DNA of 26,110 nucleotides from VRUB01 sp046758085. Its GTDB lineage: Bacteria > Pseudomonadota > Gammaproteobacteria > Acidiferrobacterales > SPGG2. The stretch lies in NCBI GenBank assembly GCA_046758085.1, contig JBHHZP010000040.1, positions 1 through 26,110 on the forward strand, written 5' to 3'. Under the pieces are notes generated by a model. The model made no database searches. It was not told the DNA's origin and worked only from the letters and a program-made list of their open reading frames with translations. How positions within the stretch are numbered: the first letter of the stretch is position 1; every line of letters starts with the position of its first letter. The translations under genes were made by a program, and so were the position numbers. This document shows positions 1 through 7,323 of this stretch, in pieces.

Positions 1-64
1 TCCCTGTAGGCTCGGCGCCAGCATCCCTGCTGGCGACGGTCTCGGAAACAAAGGCCCGATCCAT
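1..64 (-). CDS. Possible 5' end of an unidentified gene (cut by window edge)
   Basis: A minus-strand frame opens at an ATG at 64 and runs without a stop to the window edge, only about 21 codons. It starts MDRAFVSETV and has an AAAGGA purine run just upstream, although the spacing to the ATG is very short. It would be transcribed in the same direction as the acyl-CoA dehydrogenase and would lie about 115 bp downstream of it. The visible part is too short to assign to a family. A second minus-strand frame starting at 143 is also open to the edge but has a less protein-like composition. Either could be spurious. Confidence 0.2.
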   Translation of the reverse strand, partial: MDRAFVSETVASRDAGAEPTG

Positions 65-178
65 GTCCTTTGAGCACAGCCCCTAGCCCAGGCATCTTGG
101 TCTTGGCGAGTTTCAGCGTTTCACGCCGGGAGTTGTGGGACATATGATCCCGGTATTAACAACACGATACGAGACAGC

Positions 179-1339
179 TTATCGCCGTTGGTCGAAACGC
201 CGCCCGACCAGGGCGGAAGCGATGTTGATCTTCTGAATATCGATGGTGCCGCCGGCTATGCCCCAGCCCCAGGCGTCACGCATACGCCGTTCCATCGGGT
301 ACTCCTTCGAGTAACCGTAGCCACCCATGAGCTGCACCGCGGCACTGGTGACCTCGCGCGCCATCTCATTAGAAAAACACTTGGCGACGCTGGACTCGAA
401 AATGCCCGGCAGTCCGCCCTCGGCGGTCTTCGCCGCGCGGTGAATGAGCAGGCGTGCCGCCTCGATGCGCACGGCCATGTCGGCAAGCTTGAGCTGTACG
501 GCCTGAAATTCGACAATCGGCTTGCCAAACTGTCTGCGTTCTTGCACATACTCGAGTAGATCCTCGAGGGCGCCGGTGGCTTGCGCCAGCGCCATAGTCG
601 CATTGCCGCAGCGCTCCAGATCAAAAGCCTGCATCAACTTGCCAAAGCCGCCCGCGGCCAAGATCAAATTTTCCCGCGGGACTTCCACATTGTCGAAGAA
701 AATATCCGCCGAGGGGATTCCGCGAAAACCCATGAGCTGCTCTTGCTCGCCAAACGTGACGCCGGGCGTGTCGCGCTCCACGTACACCGCCCCTATCCCC
801 TTCGCCCCCGGTGCCTCTGTAAGGCGGCAGTAGACGACGTAACCCTCGGAGTGGCCCGCACCGGAGCACCAGCGCTTGCTGCCATTGATCACGATCGAAT
901 CATCGCGGACCTCGGCCTGCGTTCTCAGATCCGTTAGCGCAGTCCCAGCCTCGGGCTCCGACATGGCCACCGCAACCATTATCTCGCCCTTGCAAACACC
1001 GGGAATGACGCGCGCTTTCAGCTCATCGCCGGCGAAGTGCTCGATAGCACGCACCGGCCCCACGCTGGACTCGAAGATGGGGAATGCAACGGCCGAGGAA
1101 ATCTTGGCAAATTCCTCGAGCACGAGCAGCGCCTCCACGTTGCCAAGCCCCAGACCCCCGTATTTCTCGGGAATGTTGATTCCAAGAAAGCCCATTTCCG
1201 CATAGCGTCGCAGGTGCTTCCTGGGCACCGGGCAACCATCGGTCTCCATTTCTTTCGCCACTGAGGCCATTTGCTGGTGGGCGAACCGGCGTGCGGCTTC
1301 CTGCAGCACACGTTGTTCGTCGCTCAACGTAAACTCCAT
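179..1339 (-). CDS. Acyl-CoA dehydrogenase (FAD-dependent, isovaleryl-CoA dehydrogenase-like active site)
   Basis: This 386-residue protein has the full acyl-CoA dehydrogenase fold and would introduce an alpha,beta double bond into an acyl-CoA, passing electrons through FAD to electron-transfer flavoprotein in the cytoplasm. Visible family signatures are the N-terminal helical domain, the FAD/substrate segment AMSEPEAGTALTDLRT near residues 125-140, the ERRQFGKPI motif near 267-275, and GGYGYSKEYPMERRMRDA near 339-356. The C-terminal site where MCAD/SCAD carry the catalytic Glu reads IAGGTIDIQ, so Gly replaces Glu (about residue 363). A Glu in AFDLER (E242) matches the helix-G base of isovaleryl-CoA dehydrogenase, which suggests a branched or otherwise unusual substrate. 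The ATG at 1339 has a GGGGACAGG purine run upstream. The gene is divergent from the peroxiredoxin gene. Confidence 0.93.
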   Translation of the reverse strand: MEFTLSDEQRVLQEAARRFAHQQMASVAKEMETDGCPVPRKHLRRYAEMGFLGINIPEKYGGLGLGNVEALLVLEEFAKISSAVAFPIFESSVGPVRAIEHFAGDELKARVIPGVCKGEIMVAVAMSEPEAGTALTDLRTQAEVRDDSIVINGSKRWCSGAGHSEGYVVYCRLTEAPGAKGIGAVYVERDTPGVTFGEQEQLMGFRGIPSADIFFDNVEVPRENLILAAGGFGKLMQAFDLERCGNATMALAQATGALEDLLEYVQERRQFGKPIVEFQAVQLKLADMAVRIEAARLLIHRAAKTAEGGLPGIFESSVAKCFSNEMAREVTSAAVQLMGGYGYSKEYPMERRMRDAWGWGIAGGTIDIQKINIASALVGRRFDQRR

Positions 1340-1526
1340 CGCCTGTCCCCATTGTTCGCTACCGGCGCTAGCTTAGAGCAAATAGACGCGTGGTGCACAT
1401 TGATGGTTCATCGGCTGAGCAAATTTATGTTAGTGTTCTGTAAATGCTGCCTTTATGGAGGGGGATGGGCTGAGCCATCGACAGTGCTTGATCGCTGCTA
1501 TCAGCACAGTTACATGGGAATATCGT
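1340..1526. promoter_or_regulatory. Divergent intergenic region between acyl-CoA dehydrogenase and peroxiredoxin genes
   Basis: These 187 bp must hold the promoters for both divergent genes. An AT-richer core lies around 1415-1460. I could not find a -35/-10 pair with good spacing in either direction; the best -35-like hexamer (TTGATG at 1400) has only a poorly spaced -10 candidate. The peroxiredoxin frame stays open upstream of 1527, but those residues do not look like protein and no ribosome-binding site supports an earlier start. Confidence 0.35.
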
Positions 1527-2099
1527 ATGGACCGGATTGACGATGTTTACAAGCTACCGGCCAATCTGCCGGTACCGGAAGATGACGGCAAGTGCGACCA
1601 TTTGACCGGGGCACGCTTGCCCGCCATTGGGCTGCCCTCGACCGCCGGTGTGCTGGTCGATCTATCCAAGATCGACGGGGCAGTCGTGGTCTATTGTTAT
1701 CCGCGCACAGGGGATCCAAGCAAGGACCCGCCCCCCGGCTGGAACGACATCCCAGGCGCGCGCGGTTGCACACCGCAGTCCTGCGCGTTTCGGGATCATC
1801 ACGACGATCTGCAGCTACTCGATGCAACCGTGTACGGACTCAGCACGCAAACAACAGATTACCAAAAGGAATTGGTGGCGCGACTGCATCTCCCGTTTGA
1901 AGTCCTGAGCGATGCCGACCTGAGGTTTATAAACGCATTGCGACTGCCCACGTTTACGGTCCAATCGATGACATTGGTCAAGCGACTGACGTTCATCGCC
2001 AAAGACGGTGTAATCAAGAAAATCTTCTACCCTGTTTTTCCGCCGGATAAGAATCCGGATGAAGTCATCGATTGGCTATCGCGGAACTCACGCCCATGA
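1527..2099 (+). CDS. PrxQ/BCP-like peroxiredoxin with an insertion before the peroxidatic Cys
   Basis: This 190-residue thioredoxin-fold peroxidase is predicted to reduce hydroperoxides with thiol reductant in the cytoplasm. The signature GCTPQSCAFRDH places two cysteines (C81, C86) five positions apart, as in PrxQ/BCP, where the first is peroxidatic and the second resolving. Compared with classical BCP, the stretch between YPRTG (58-62) and GCT (80-82) carries a Pro/Asp-rich insertion of about 14 residues. Downstream, LPFEVLSDADLRF and LRLPTF are typical family segments. The ATG at 1527 is preferred because the conserved sequence begins soon after and a GGGAA stands upstream. The stop at 2099 directly abuts the GTG of the sulfurtransferase gene, so the two are probably co-translated. 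Confidence 0.88.
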   Translation: MDRIDDVYKLPANLPVPEDDGKCDHLTGARLPAIGLPSTAGVLVDLSKIDGAVVVYCYPRTGDPSKDPPPGWNDIPGARGCTPQSCAFRDHHDDLQLLDATVYGLSTQTTDYQKELVARLHLPFEVLSDADLRFINALRLPTFTVQSMTLVKRLTFIAKDGVIKKIFYPVFPPDKNPDEVIDWLSRNSRP

Positions 2100-2951
2100 G
2101 TGGCTGGCCGGGTGAACGACAAACACGATAAAGGGTACGAGCATCCTGACTTGCTTTGGCGCCCCTCCGAGCTGCACGAGCGGCTGGGCGATGCCAATCT
2201 GCGCATTATTGACGTGCGTCCGGGCGAGCGCTACACCATGGGCCACATCCCCGGGGCGCGCCATTTCGACATCTACGGTCTCAATACCTACGACACCGAT
2301 GAGGCGGCGCTGAAGTCGTTCGTGAAAATGTGGGCCGTCCTGTTGGGGCGTCGCGGCGTCGAGTTCGAAAACACCATCTTGTTCTACGGGGAGATAATAG
2401 GAATGACGGCCGCCCGTGGGTTCTGGTTTCTGGAGTTTCTCGGTCACGAGGACACGCACGTGCTCGAAGGCGGTTATACCGCGTGGGCCCGTGCTGGCTT
2501 GCCTGTGACTCGGGACGCCGAGGTTCCCGCGACCAAACATTTTTCTTACACCGTACGCTGCGAGCGTCTCGCCACTTACCGCGATGTGTTGGCGGCGATC
2601 GATACGCCGGCGAAATGCATCTTGGACACCCGCTCCAGAAAGGAATGGTTCGGAACGGACCGGCGCGCCGCACGCGGCGGCGCCATTCCGAGCGCCGTGC
2701 ACCAGGACTGGATCAATCACCTTACGCCCGACGGCACGATGAGGCCTGCCGGTGAGCTACGCAGCCAGTTCGAACAAATTGGAGTAACGCCTGACAAAGA
2801 CATTATCCCTTATTGCAACACGGGCTATCGCTCGGCACACGCCTACCTGGCGCTGCGCCTGCTCGGCTATCCGCATGTCAGAAACTACGTCGGCTCATGG
2901 CAGGAGTGGGGGAACCGACCGGAGCTGCCCGTAATCGTCCCCGATAGCTGA
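2100..2951 (+). CDS. Tandem-domain rhodanese (thiosulfate/mercaptopyruvate-type sulfurtransferase)
   Basis: The protein is 283 residues with two rhodanese domains, the usual length for thiosulfate or 3-mercaptopyruvate sulfurtransferases. The N-terminal domain (about 17-140) has IIDVRPGERYTMGHIPGA but no active-site Cys (FYGEIIGM at the loop), so it is structural, as in most two-domain members. The C-terminal domain (about 155-280) has ILDTRSRKEW and the active-site loop YCNTGYRS with C239. It would move sulfane sulfur to thiol acceptors or cyanide in the cytoplasm. The GTG at 2100 follows the TGA of the peroxiredoxin gene directly, with no clear separate ribosome-binding site, which fits translational coupling. 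A GTG at 2112 is an alternative start. The loop does not clearly decide between thiosulfate and mercaptopyruvate as donor. Confidence 0.88.
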   Translation: MAGRVNDKHDKGYEHPDLLWRPSELHERLGDANLRIIDVRPGERYTMGHIPGARHFDIYGLNTYDTDEAALKSFVKMWAVLLGRRGVEFENTILFYGEIIGMTAARGFWFLEFLGHEDTHVLEGGYTAWARAGLPVTRDAEVPATKHFSYTVRCERLATYRDVLAAIDTPAKCILDTRSRKEWFGTDRRAARGGAIPSAVHQDWINHLTPDGTMRPAGELRSQFEQIGVTPDKDIIPYCNTGYRSAHAYLALRLLGYPHVRNYVGSWQEWGNRPELPVIVPDS

Positions 2952-3011
2952 CGCATTCGCTTCAACCGCCTGCTACACACTGACTTCCGGGAATCCTGAC
3001 GATTTGAACTG

Positions 3012-4232
3012 ATGCCAACTCAACCAGCACAAGGTGCGTTTTTGCCGTTGCAGGGAGTCCGCGTACTCGATGTCGGGACCTTCATCGCGGCACCGTTCTG
3101 CGCGACCTTGCTCGCGGAGTTTGGTGCCGATGTGATCAAGGTCGAGCTGCCCAAGACCGGCGATCCCACGCGCAGGTTCGGCTCGCGCATAGAGTCCGGT
3201 GAGACGCTGGTGTGGCTGAGTGAAACGCGTAATAAACGCTCCATCACCCTGGACCTGCGAAAGCCGGAAGGCGTCGAGTTGTTCACGCAACTGGTCGACA
3301 ACGCCGATGTGGTGTGCGAGAACTTCCAGCCAGGGACGTTGGAGAAATGGCGTGTGGGCTACGATGTGCTTAAGAAGACCAACCCGCGCCTGGTGATGCT
3401 AAGGATCTCCGGCTACGGTCAAACCGGCCCGTACAAGGATCGCCCCGGGTTTGGACGCATCGCCAATGCGTTTGGCGGGATTTCTTTTCTTGCCGGGTAT
3501 CCCGATCGAGCACCGGTGATACCGGGCTCGGCGACCCTGCCGGATTATCTAGCCGGTGTGTTCGGGGCTTTTGGTGTGCTCTTGGCGCTGCGATCCTGCG
3601 ATAACACCGGCGAGGGCCAGGTCATCGATATCGGTCTTTACGAAACCATCTTTCGCATCCTCGATGAACTCGCGCCCGCCTACGATAGGCTTGGCTTCGT
3701 GCGCGAACGCATGGGACCCGGTACCGTAAACGTCGTGCCCCACAGCCACTATCCAACACAGGACGGGCGCTGGATCGCGATCGCGTGTACCAACGACAAG
3801 ATCTTCGCGCGCCTTGCGCAACTCATGGGCTGTCCGGAGGTGGCCGGCGACGGAAAGTACGGGACCATCGATAAGCGCGAGGTGCATCGCGAGCAAATTG
3901 ATTACATGCTGGCTAGGTGGACGAACCAACATAGCCGCGCGGAGCTTCTCGCCCTGTGCGAAGAAGGACAGGTGCCGTGCGGCCCGGTTTATGCCATTGA
4001 CGAGATATTCGAGGATCCGCAGTATCGTGCGCGAGAGAACATTCTGCGTGTTGAGAATGAACGCAGCGGGAGCCTCGCTATAGCCAATGTGGTCCCGCGC
4101 CTCACCGTCACACCGGGAAAAGTGAAATCGTTGGGTTGCAGGCTCGGCGAGCACAATAAGGAAATCTATGGCGACCTGTTGGGTCTCAGCGAGGAGCGAA
4201 TGAAAGAGCTAAGTGAAAACGAAGTTATATGA
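3012..4232 (+). CDS. Family III (CaiB/BaiF) CoA-transferase
   Basis: This 406-residue protein belongs to the family III CoA-transferases, which exchange CoA between organic acids (examples are formyl-CoA:oxalate and succinyl-CoA-dependent enzymes). Visible features are LQGVRVLDVGTFIAAPFCATLLAEFGADVIKVE at the start, NKRSITLDLRKPEG near 74-87, a conserved VCENFQPGTLEKWRVGYD block, GYGQTGPYKDRPGF near 134-147, and the catalytic-Asp segment TLPDYLAGVFGA with D178. The C-terminal domain has PCGPVYAIDEIFEDPQ. The gene follows the sulfurtransferase by 60 bp on the same strand and may share its transcript. The ATG at 3012 begins just before the conserved N terminus. The substrate acid cannot be read from sequence. 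The CitE-like lyase downstream suggests that its product is a hydroxyacyl-CoA that is then cleaved. Confidence 0.93.
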   Translation: MPTQPAQGAFLPLQGVRVLDVGTFIAAPFCATLLAEFGADVIKVELPKTGDPTRRFGSRIESGETLVWLSETRNKRSITLDLRKPEGVELFTQLVDNADVVCENFQPGTLEKWRVGYDVLKKTNPRLVMLRISGYGQTGPYKDRPGFGRIANAFGGISFLAGYPDRAPVIPGSATLPDYLAGVFGAFGVLLALRSCDNTGEGQVIDIGLYETIFRILDELAPAYDRLGFVRERMGPGTVNVVPHSHYPTQDGRWIAIACTNDKIFARLAQLMGCPEVAGDGKYGTIDKREVHREQIDYMLARWTNQHSRAELLALCEEGQVPCGPVYAIDEIFEDPQYRARENILRVENERSGSLAIANVVPRLTVTPGKVKSLGCRLGEHNKEIYGDLLGLSEERMKELSENEVI

Positions 4233-4259
4233 CGCGGCCACTCGTCGGTGTTAACGAGC

Positions 4260-4299
4260 GGCTCCGGGGTTTAGCCTTTTTCCACCGCCCTCCGGAGCC
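4260..4299 (+). other. Stem-loop downstream of the CoA-transferase gene
   Basis: GGCTCCGG at 4260-4267 pairs perfectly with CCGGAGCC at 4292-4299. Two more G-C pairs are possible inside if one base is bulged. The T-run (TTTTT) lies in the loop, not after the stem, so it is not a classical intrinsic terminator by itself, but it may act with the one at 4350. Confidence 0.4.
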
Positions 4300-4349
4300 A
4301 TGCGACGGCGCGTCCATGCACCGGCGCGCGGGCGGGGCATCGTGCCCTC

Positions 4350-4367
4350 GCCCCCAAGGGGCTTTTT
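4350..4367 (+). terminator. Probable intrinsic terminator after the peroxiredoxin-CoA-transferase run
   Basis: GCCCC (4350-4354), loop CAA, GGGGC (4358-4362), then five T (4363-4367) make a compact all-GC stem with a U tract. It lies 118 bp after the CoA-transferase stop and 81 bp before the lyase ATG, and it separates the two transcription units. An upstream GGGGC at 4334-4338 could pair with the same GCCCC arm, an alternative that would open the terminator. Confidence 0.55.
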
Positions 4368-4433
4368 CCGGAATGCGGTGGGGCCTTACCAGTCGCCTTT
4401 CGGCGACACCGACGAGGCCGAAATAGGCCATCC

Positions 4434-4439
4434 TATAAA
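4434..4439 (+). promoter_or_regulatory. Candidate -10 element (TATAAA) close to the lyase start codon
   Basis: TATAAA lies ten bases before the lyase ATG at 4449. With normal -10 to start-site spacing, transcription would begin at or within about three bases of the ATG. No clear -35 hexamer stands 16-18 bp upstream and no Shine-Dalgarno sequence precedes the ATG, so a leaderless or nearly leaderless message is possible. Confidence 0.3.
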
Positions 4440-4448
4440 CCCGAAAAT

Positions 4449-5324
4449 ATGGAACTGTTACGAACAATGCTTTTTACCCCGGGTAACCACCCGAGGAAGG
4501 TCGAAAAGGTGTTCGGCGTCGGTGCTGATGCGGTAATTCTGGATCTCGAGGATGCGGTAGCGATAGACGAAAAAGTCGCCGCGCGGCAAGCGGTCGTCGA
4601 GCCCTTGAAAAAACCGCGAAGCTGCAAAGGCTACGTCCGCGTAAATGCGCTGGATACGCCATTCTGTTACGACGACCTGCTTGCGGTAGTCGGGCGTTGG
4701 CTCGATGGCGTGGTGCTGCCCAAGGCGGAAAGTGCCGCTCACGTGCTGACAGTCGATTGGCTGCTGTCGCAACTCGAGCGCGATCGTGGCTTGCCCGCCG
4801 GCGGCATTGACCTGATACCCATCATCGAGACGGCAACGGGTGTTGCCGCGGTCAAGGAGATCGCCAGCAGTGGGCCGCGCGTCAAACGGCTAGCGTTCGG
4901 GGCCGCCGATTACACGCGCGACCTCGGTATGCGGTGGACGTTGGAGGAAGGCGAGCTCGCGCCCACCCGTGCGGCAATCGTGCTCGGGTCGCGAGTTGCC
5001 GGGATAGAACCGCCCATCGACACGCCCTTCCTCCATGTTGGCAAGCATCGCGACAGCCTGCACCGCACGACCGAGCGCGCGCGTGACATCGGCTTTCAGG
5101 GAAAGCTTTGCATCCACCCCGAGCAAATCGATCCTGTAAACCAGGTCTTCACACCAACCGAAAAAGAGATTGCCGAAGCGCGGAAGATCGTGGAGGTATT
5201 CGCGGCCGCCGAGGCGGGCGGGTCTGCCTCGATCCAGGTTGACGGTCATTTCGTCGACTATCCCATCGTGGAAAAGGCGAAGCGGACACTCGAAATGGCC
5301 AGGCAAATTAGTAGTGGCGATTGA
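4449..5324 (+). CDS. CitE-like / HpcH-HpaI family CoA-ester lyase
   Basis: This 291-residue TIM-barrel protein is of the citrate-lyase-beta/malyl-CoA lyase type, which cleaves or forms hydroxyacyl-CoA esters such as malyl-CoA or citramalyl-CoA with Mg2+. Diagnostic segments are LRTMLFTPGNHPRKVEK at the N terminus, AVILDLEDAV at about 28-37, YVRVNALDTP with CoA-binding R64, IPIIETATGV with metal ligand E127, and LAFGAADYTRDLG with metal ligand D154. LCIHPEQIDPVNQVFTPT follows near residue 220. A stand-alone gene with no citrate lyase alpha or gamma subunit nearby argues against true citrate lyase. No ribosome-binding site is visible before the ATG. The CoA-transferase upstream could supply its CoA ester and the MFS transporter downstream could import the acid; both links are inferred. 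Confidence 0.9.
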   Translation: MELLRTMLFTPGNHPRKVEKVFGVGADAVILDLEDAVAIDEKVAARQAVVEPLKKPRSCKGYVRVNALDTPFCYDDLLAVVGRWLDGVVLPKAESAAHVLTVDWLLSQLERDRGLPAGGIDLIPIIETATGVAAVKEIASSGPRVKRLAFGAADYTRDLGMRWTLEEGELAPTRAAIVLGSRVAGIEPPIDTPFLHVGKHRDSLHRTTERARDIGFQGKLCIHPEQIDPVNQVFTPTEKEIAEARKIVEVFAAAEAGGSASIQVDGHFVDYPIVEKAKRTLEMARQISSGD

Positions 5325-5569
5325 ATACCAGTAATGCCTTTACACCGTGATGCTCGCCAGTATCAAACGCAAGGCGGCTTGTGGAACCCCGCCTGCGCTT
5401 CGTGCAAAGCGCCGATAGGGGCGCGGATAGGATGTCGGCGCCCGACCACTGCGACAAGAATTGACTGCTCGGCCGGTGCCGGGCGCACGTAAAAAAGGGG
5501 CGAAGCTTGGCGTCGCGCGCTGACATCGGCGAACGCTACCGCGTAGTATCTATATCTCGAGAGTAACCC

Positions 5570-6748
5570 TTGATAAACCCGTGGATCACTCGACTCAGTA
5601 TTCTTACGCTTGTGCACGTCGTCGGTACCTTGCACATGGTGTCCGTGATGGCCATGGCACCGGTGATCCAACGCGACCTCAGCCTCAGCGTCACCCAGGT
5701 CGGTCTGCTGGTCACGGCTTATTACGGCGCCCAGACGGTAGGGGCTTTTCCTGCCGGTGGCCTTGTCGATCGGCTTGGTGTCGGATGGTCGCTGGTATTG
5801 GCACAAGTCATCCTGATTGCCGGCGCTATTTCGTTGAGCCAGGCGAGTAGCTTCGCGGCGGCTTTCGGGTCATGCGCGGTAATGGGTCTGGGCTACTCGC
5901 TCACCAACCCGGCCACTGCGCGCGGCGTGCTAGAGTGGTTCCCGCCTGAGCGGCGCGCGACAGCGATGGGTATAAAACAAACCGGCGTGCCCATCGGCGG
6001 TGTGCTGGCGGCAGGCAATGGCGCCCTGGTGACGCTACTCAGCTGGCAGAGCATCTTGTGGATCATTGCCGGTGTCACCGCGGCCAGTGCTCTCCTCTCG
6101 CTGAGGCTTGCGGAACGTCCGAGCTGGCGCGCCGGCGGTAACTTTCGAAGCGTCATCGCTCATCTTGGTGAGGTCGTGCGTGATCGCAATCTCGGCCTGC
6201 TGTTCGCGGCCGGCGGCTTCTACAACATGGGGCAGATGAACTTCTTCGCCTACCTCACGCTCTTTATGCGCGAGGCGGCGCAGGCGAGCCAGCCGGTCGC
6301 CGGATTGTCGTTGGCTATCGCTCAGGCGGCAAGCGCTGTCGGGCGTATCGGCTGGGGCGTGGTTAGCGACACCCTGTTTCGTGGGAGACGCAAGGCACTG
6401 ATCATCGGTCTGTGCGGATCCGCGGTCATGTTCCTCGCTGCCATGGCCGCCGTCGGCCTGTGGTGGGGGGTCGTCGTCGGCATGGCGCTCGCGCTTGCGC
6501 TCGGCCTGACGATCGCTTCTTTTGCCTCGCTCATCCAGACACTGGCGGTCGAGGCCGTAGAGCCGCGGCTAGCGGGCTCGGCCATGGGTTACTCGCTGGT
6601 GGGTACCGCGCTCGGCGGGATGGTCGGCCCACCGCTCTTCGGCGCGATGGTCGACCTGACCGGCACTTTCGCCAATGGCTGGTTGTTAACGGCCGGTCTT
6701 GTATTGTTAGGAACCTTATTGTTGGGAATCCGGTTCAGGGAACGCTAG
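5570..6748 (+). CDS. Major facilitator superfamily transporter
   Basis: This 392-residue membrane protein of the MFS has about 12 predicted hydrophobic helices. The loop-2 signature appears as GGLVDRLGVGW near residues 64-74 and is echoed in the second half by IGWGVVSDTLFRGRRKALIIG. WFPPERRATAMGIKQTGVPIGG in helix 4 to loop is typical of anion or organic-acid MFS carriers. The predicted start is a TTG at 5570, because helix 1 begins about residue 12 and the first in-frame ATG would cut it. A GAGAG run stands just upstream. It lies 245 bp after the lyase gene on the same strand, in a gap that contains GC-rich inverted repeats (5369-5396, 5419-5443). It may import the acid processed by the CoA-transferase and lyase, but the substrate is not determinable. 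Confidence 0.87.
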   Translation: MINPWITRLSILTLVHVVGTLHMVSVMAMAPVIQRDLSLSVTQVGLLVTAYYGAQTVGAFPAGGLVDRLGVGWSLVLAQVILIAGAISLSQASSFAAAFGSCAVMGLGYSLTNPATARGVLEWFPPERRATAMGIKQTGVPIGGVLAAGNGALVTLLSWQSILWIIAGVTAASALLSLRLAERPSWRAGGNFRSVIAHLGEVVRDRNLGLLFAAGGFYNMGQMNFFAYLTLFMREAAQASQPVAGLSLAIAQAASAVGRIGWGVVSDTLFRGRRKALIIGLCGSAVMFLAAMAAVGLWWGVVVGMALALALGLTIASFASLIQTLAVEAVEPRLAGSAMGYSLVGTALGGMVGPPLFGAMVDLTGTFANGWLLTAGLVLLGTLLLGIRFRER

Positions 6749-7323
6749 ACCGTGCACGCCGGGTGCGCTCGCGGCCTGAAGACCTCGTGCGCGCGGCACA
6801 CTGCAAGATGGCACGATCGGTCGGAGGATCCAACCATGCCGCCCCTCGCTCGCACTTCTTGTGCGGTGCAGCAGCCCTGCTTTCCGGCTATGGTCTTGCT
6901 GCCGCCCAGCGCCAAAACCACGGGGTCCGAGAGACAAGTTAGCGGCTGTAAAGTAAGCAAGATCTTTGTGCTTCGTTGCACCAGCTGTGCGCAGCCCTGT
7001 CCATCATAACTAGAAATGGGCACCACTACTAACCCATGCCTTAGTCCCCTGGAACGCAGCATTACCCCTTTTTTGTTTTGGCGCGATTTATGCATGAATC
7101 TACGCGATTTGCAGATGTCCTCGGTCGCCACGCACGCGGTTCGTGGATGAATTGCGCCTCATGGCGTCATTGTATCTGCCAGCGTCGCTTCGTGGTGGTC
7201 GCGAGATAGACCACGCCCCGGTTCGCGCTTGGCCTATGGAGGACATCGAGTGCGCGTGCAAGCAGGAATGTAGTTTCGGCCACGATGCACGTGAATCGGC
7301 TTAACGAAAGGGAGGTAATACTC
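6749..7323. other. Long intergenic region without a convincing gene
   Basis: About 575 bp separate the MFS stop from the Sel1 gene start. Short open frames occur on both strands, but none shows convincing protein-like composition. The only ones worth noting are a 57-codon frame from an ATG at 6836 with GGAGG eight bases upstream, and an overlapping 44-codon frame at 6808-6942 whose middle resembles an export signal. An AT-richer patch with a six-T run lies at 7060-7090. The GGAGGT ribosome-binding site of the next gene is at 7311-7316. No tRNA or repeat was seen. Confidence 0.6.
6808..6942 (+). pseudogene. Possible remnant of an exported protein (signal-peptide-like fragment)
   Basis: This 44-codon plus-strand frame includes RSHFLCGAAALLSGYGLAAAQ-like sequence (about residues 14-34): a basic residue, a hydrophobic stretch rich in Ala/Leu/Gly, and an Ala-x-Ala-like end, as in signal peptides. 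The frame stops about ten residues after the hydrophobic segment. It could be the decayed 5' end of a lost secreted-protein gene or pure chance in GC-rich DNA. No recognisable mature domain follows in any frame. Confidence 0.15.

Noticed and set aside
2088..2720. Minus-strand open frame of 210 codons opposite the sulfurtransferase
   Set aside because: It overlaps most of a gene with clear rhodanese signatures and has shadow-like composition.
3549..4154. Minus-strand open frame of 201 codons within the CoA-transferase gene
   Set aside because: The plus strand carries an uninterrupted CaiB/BaiF sequence here, and the minus frame has no recognisable motif.
4449..5324. CitE-like gene considered as a true citrate lyase beta subunit
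   Set aside because: Citrate lyase requires alpha and gamma (acyl-carrier) subunits and accessory genes, none of which is present nearby.
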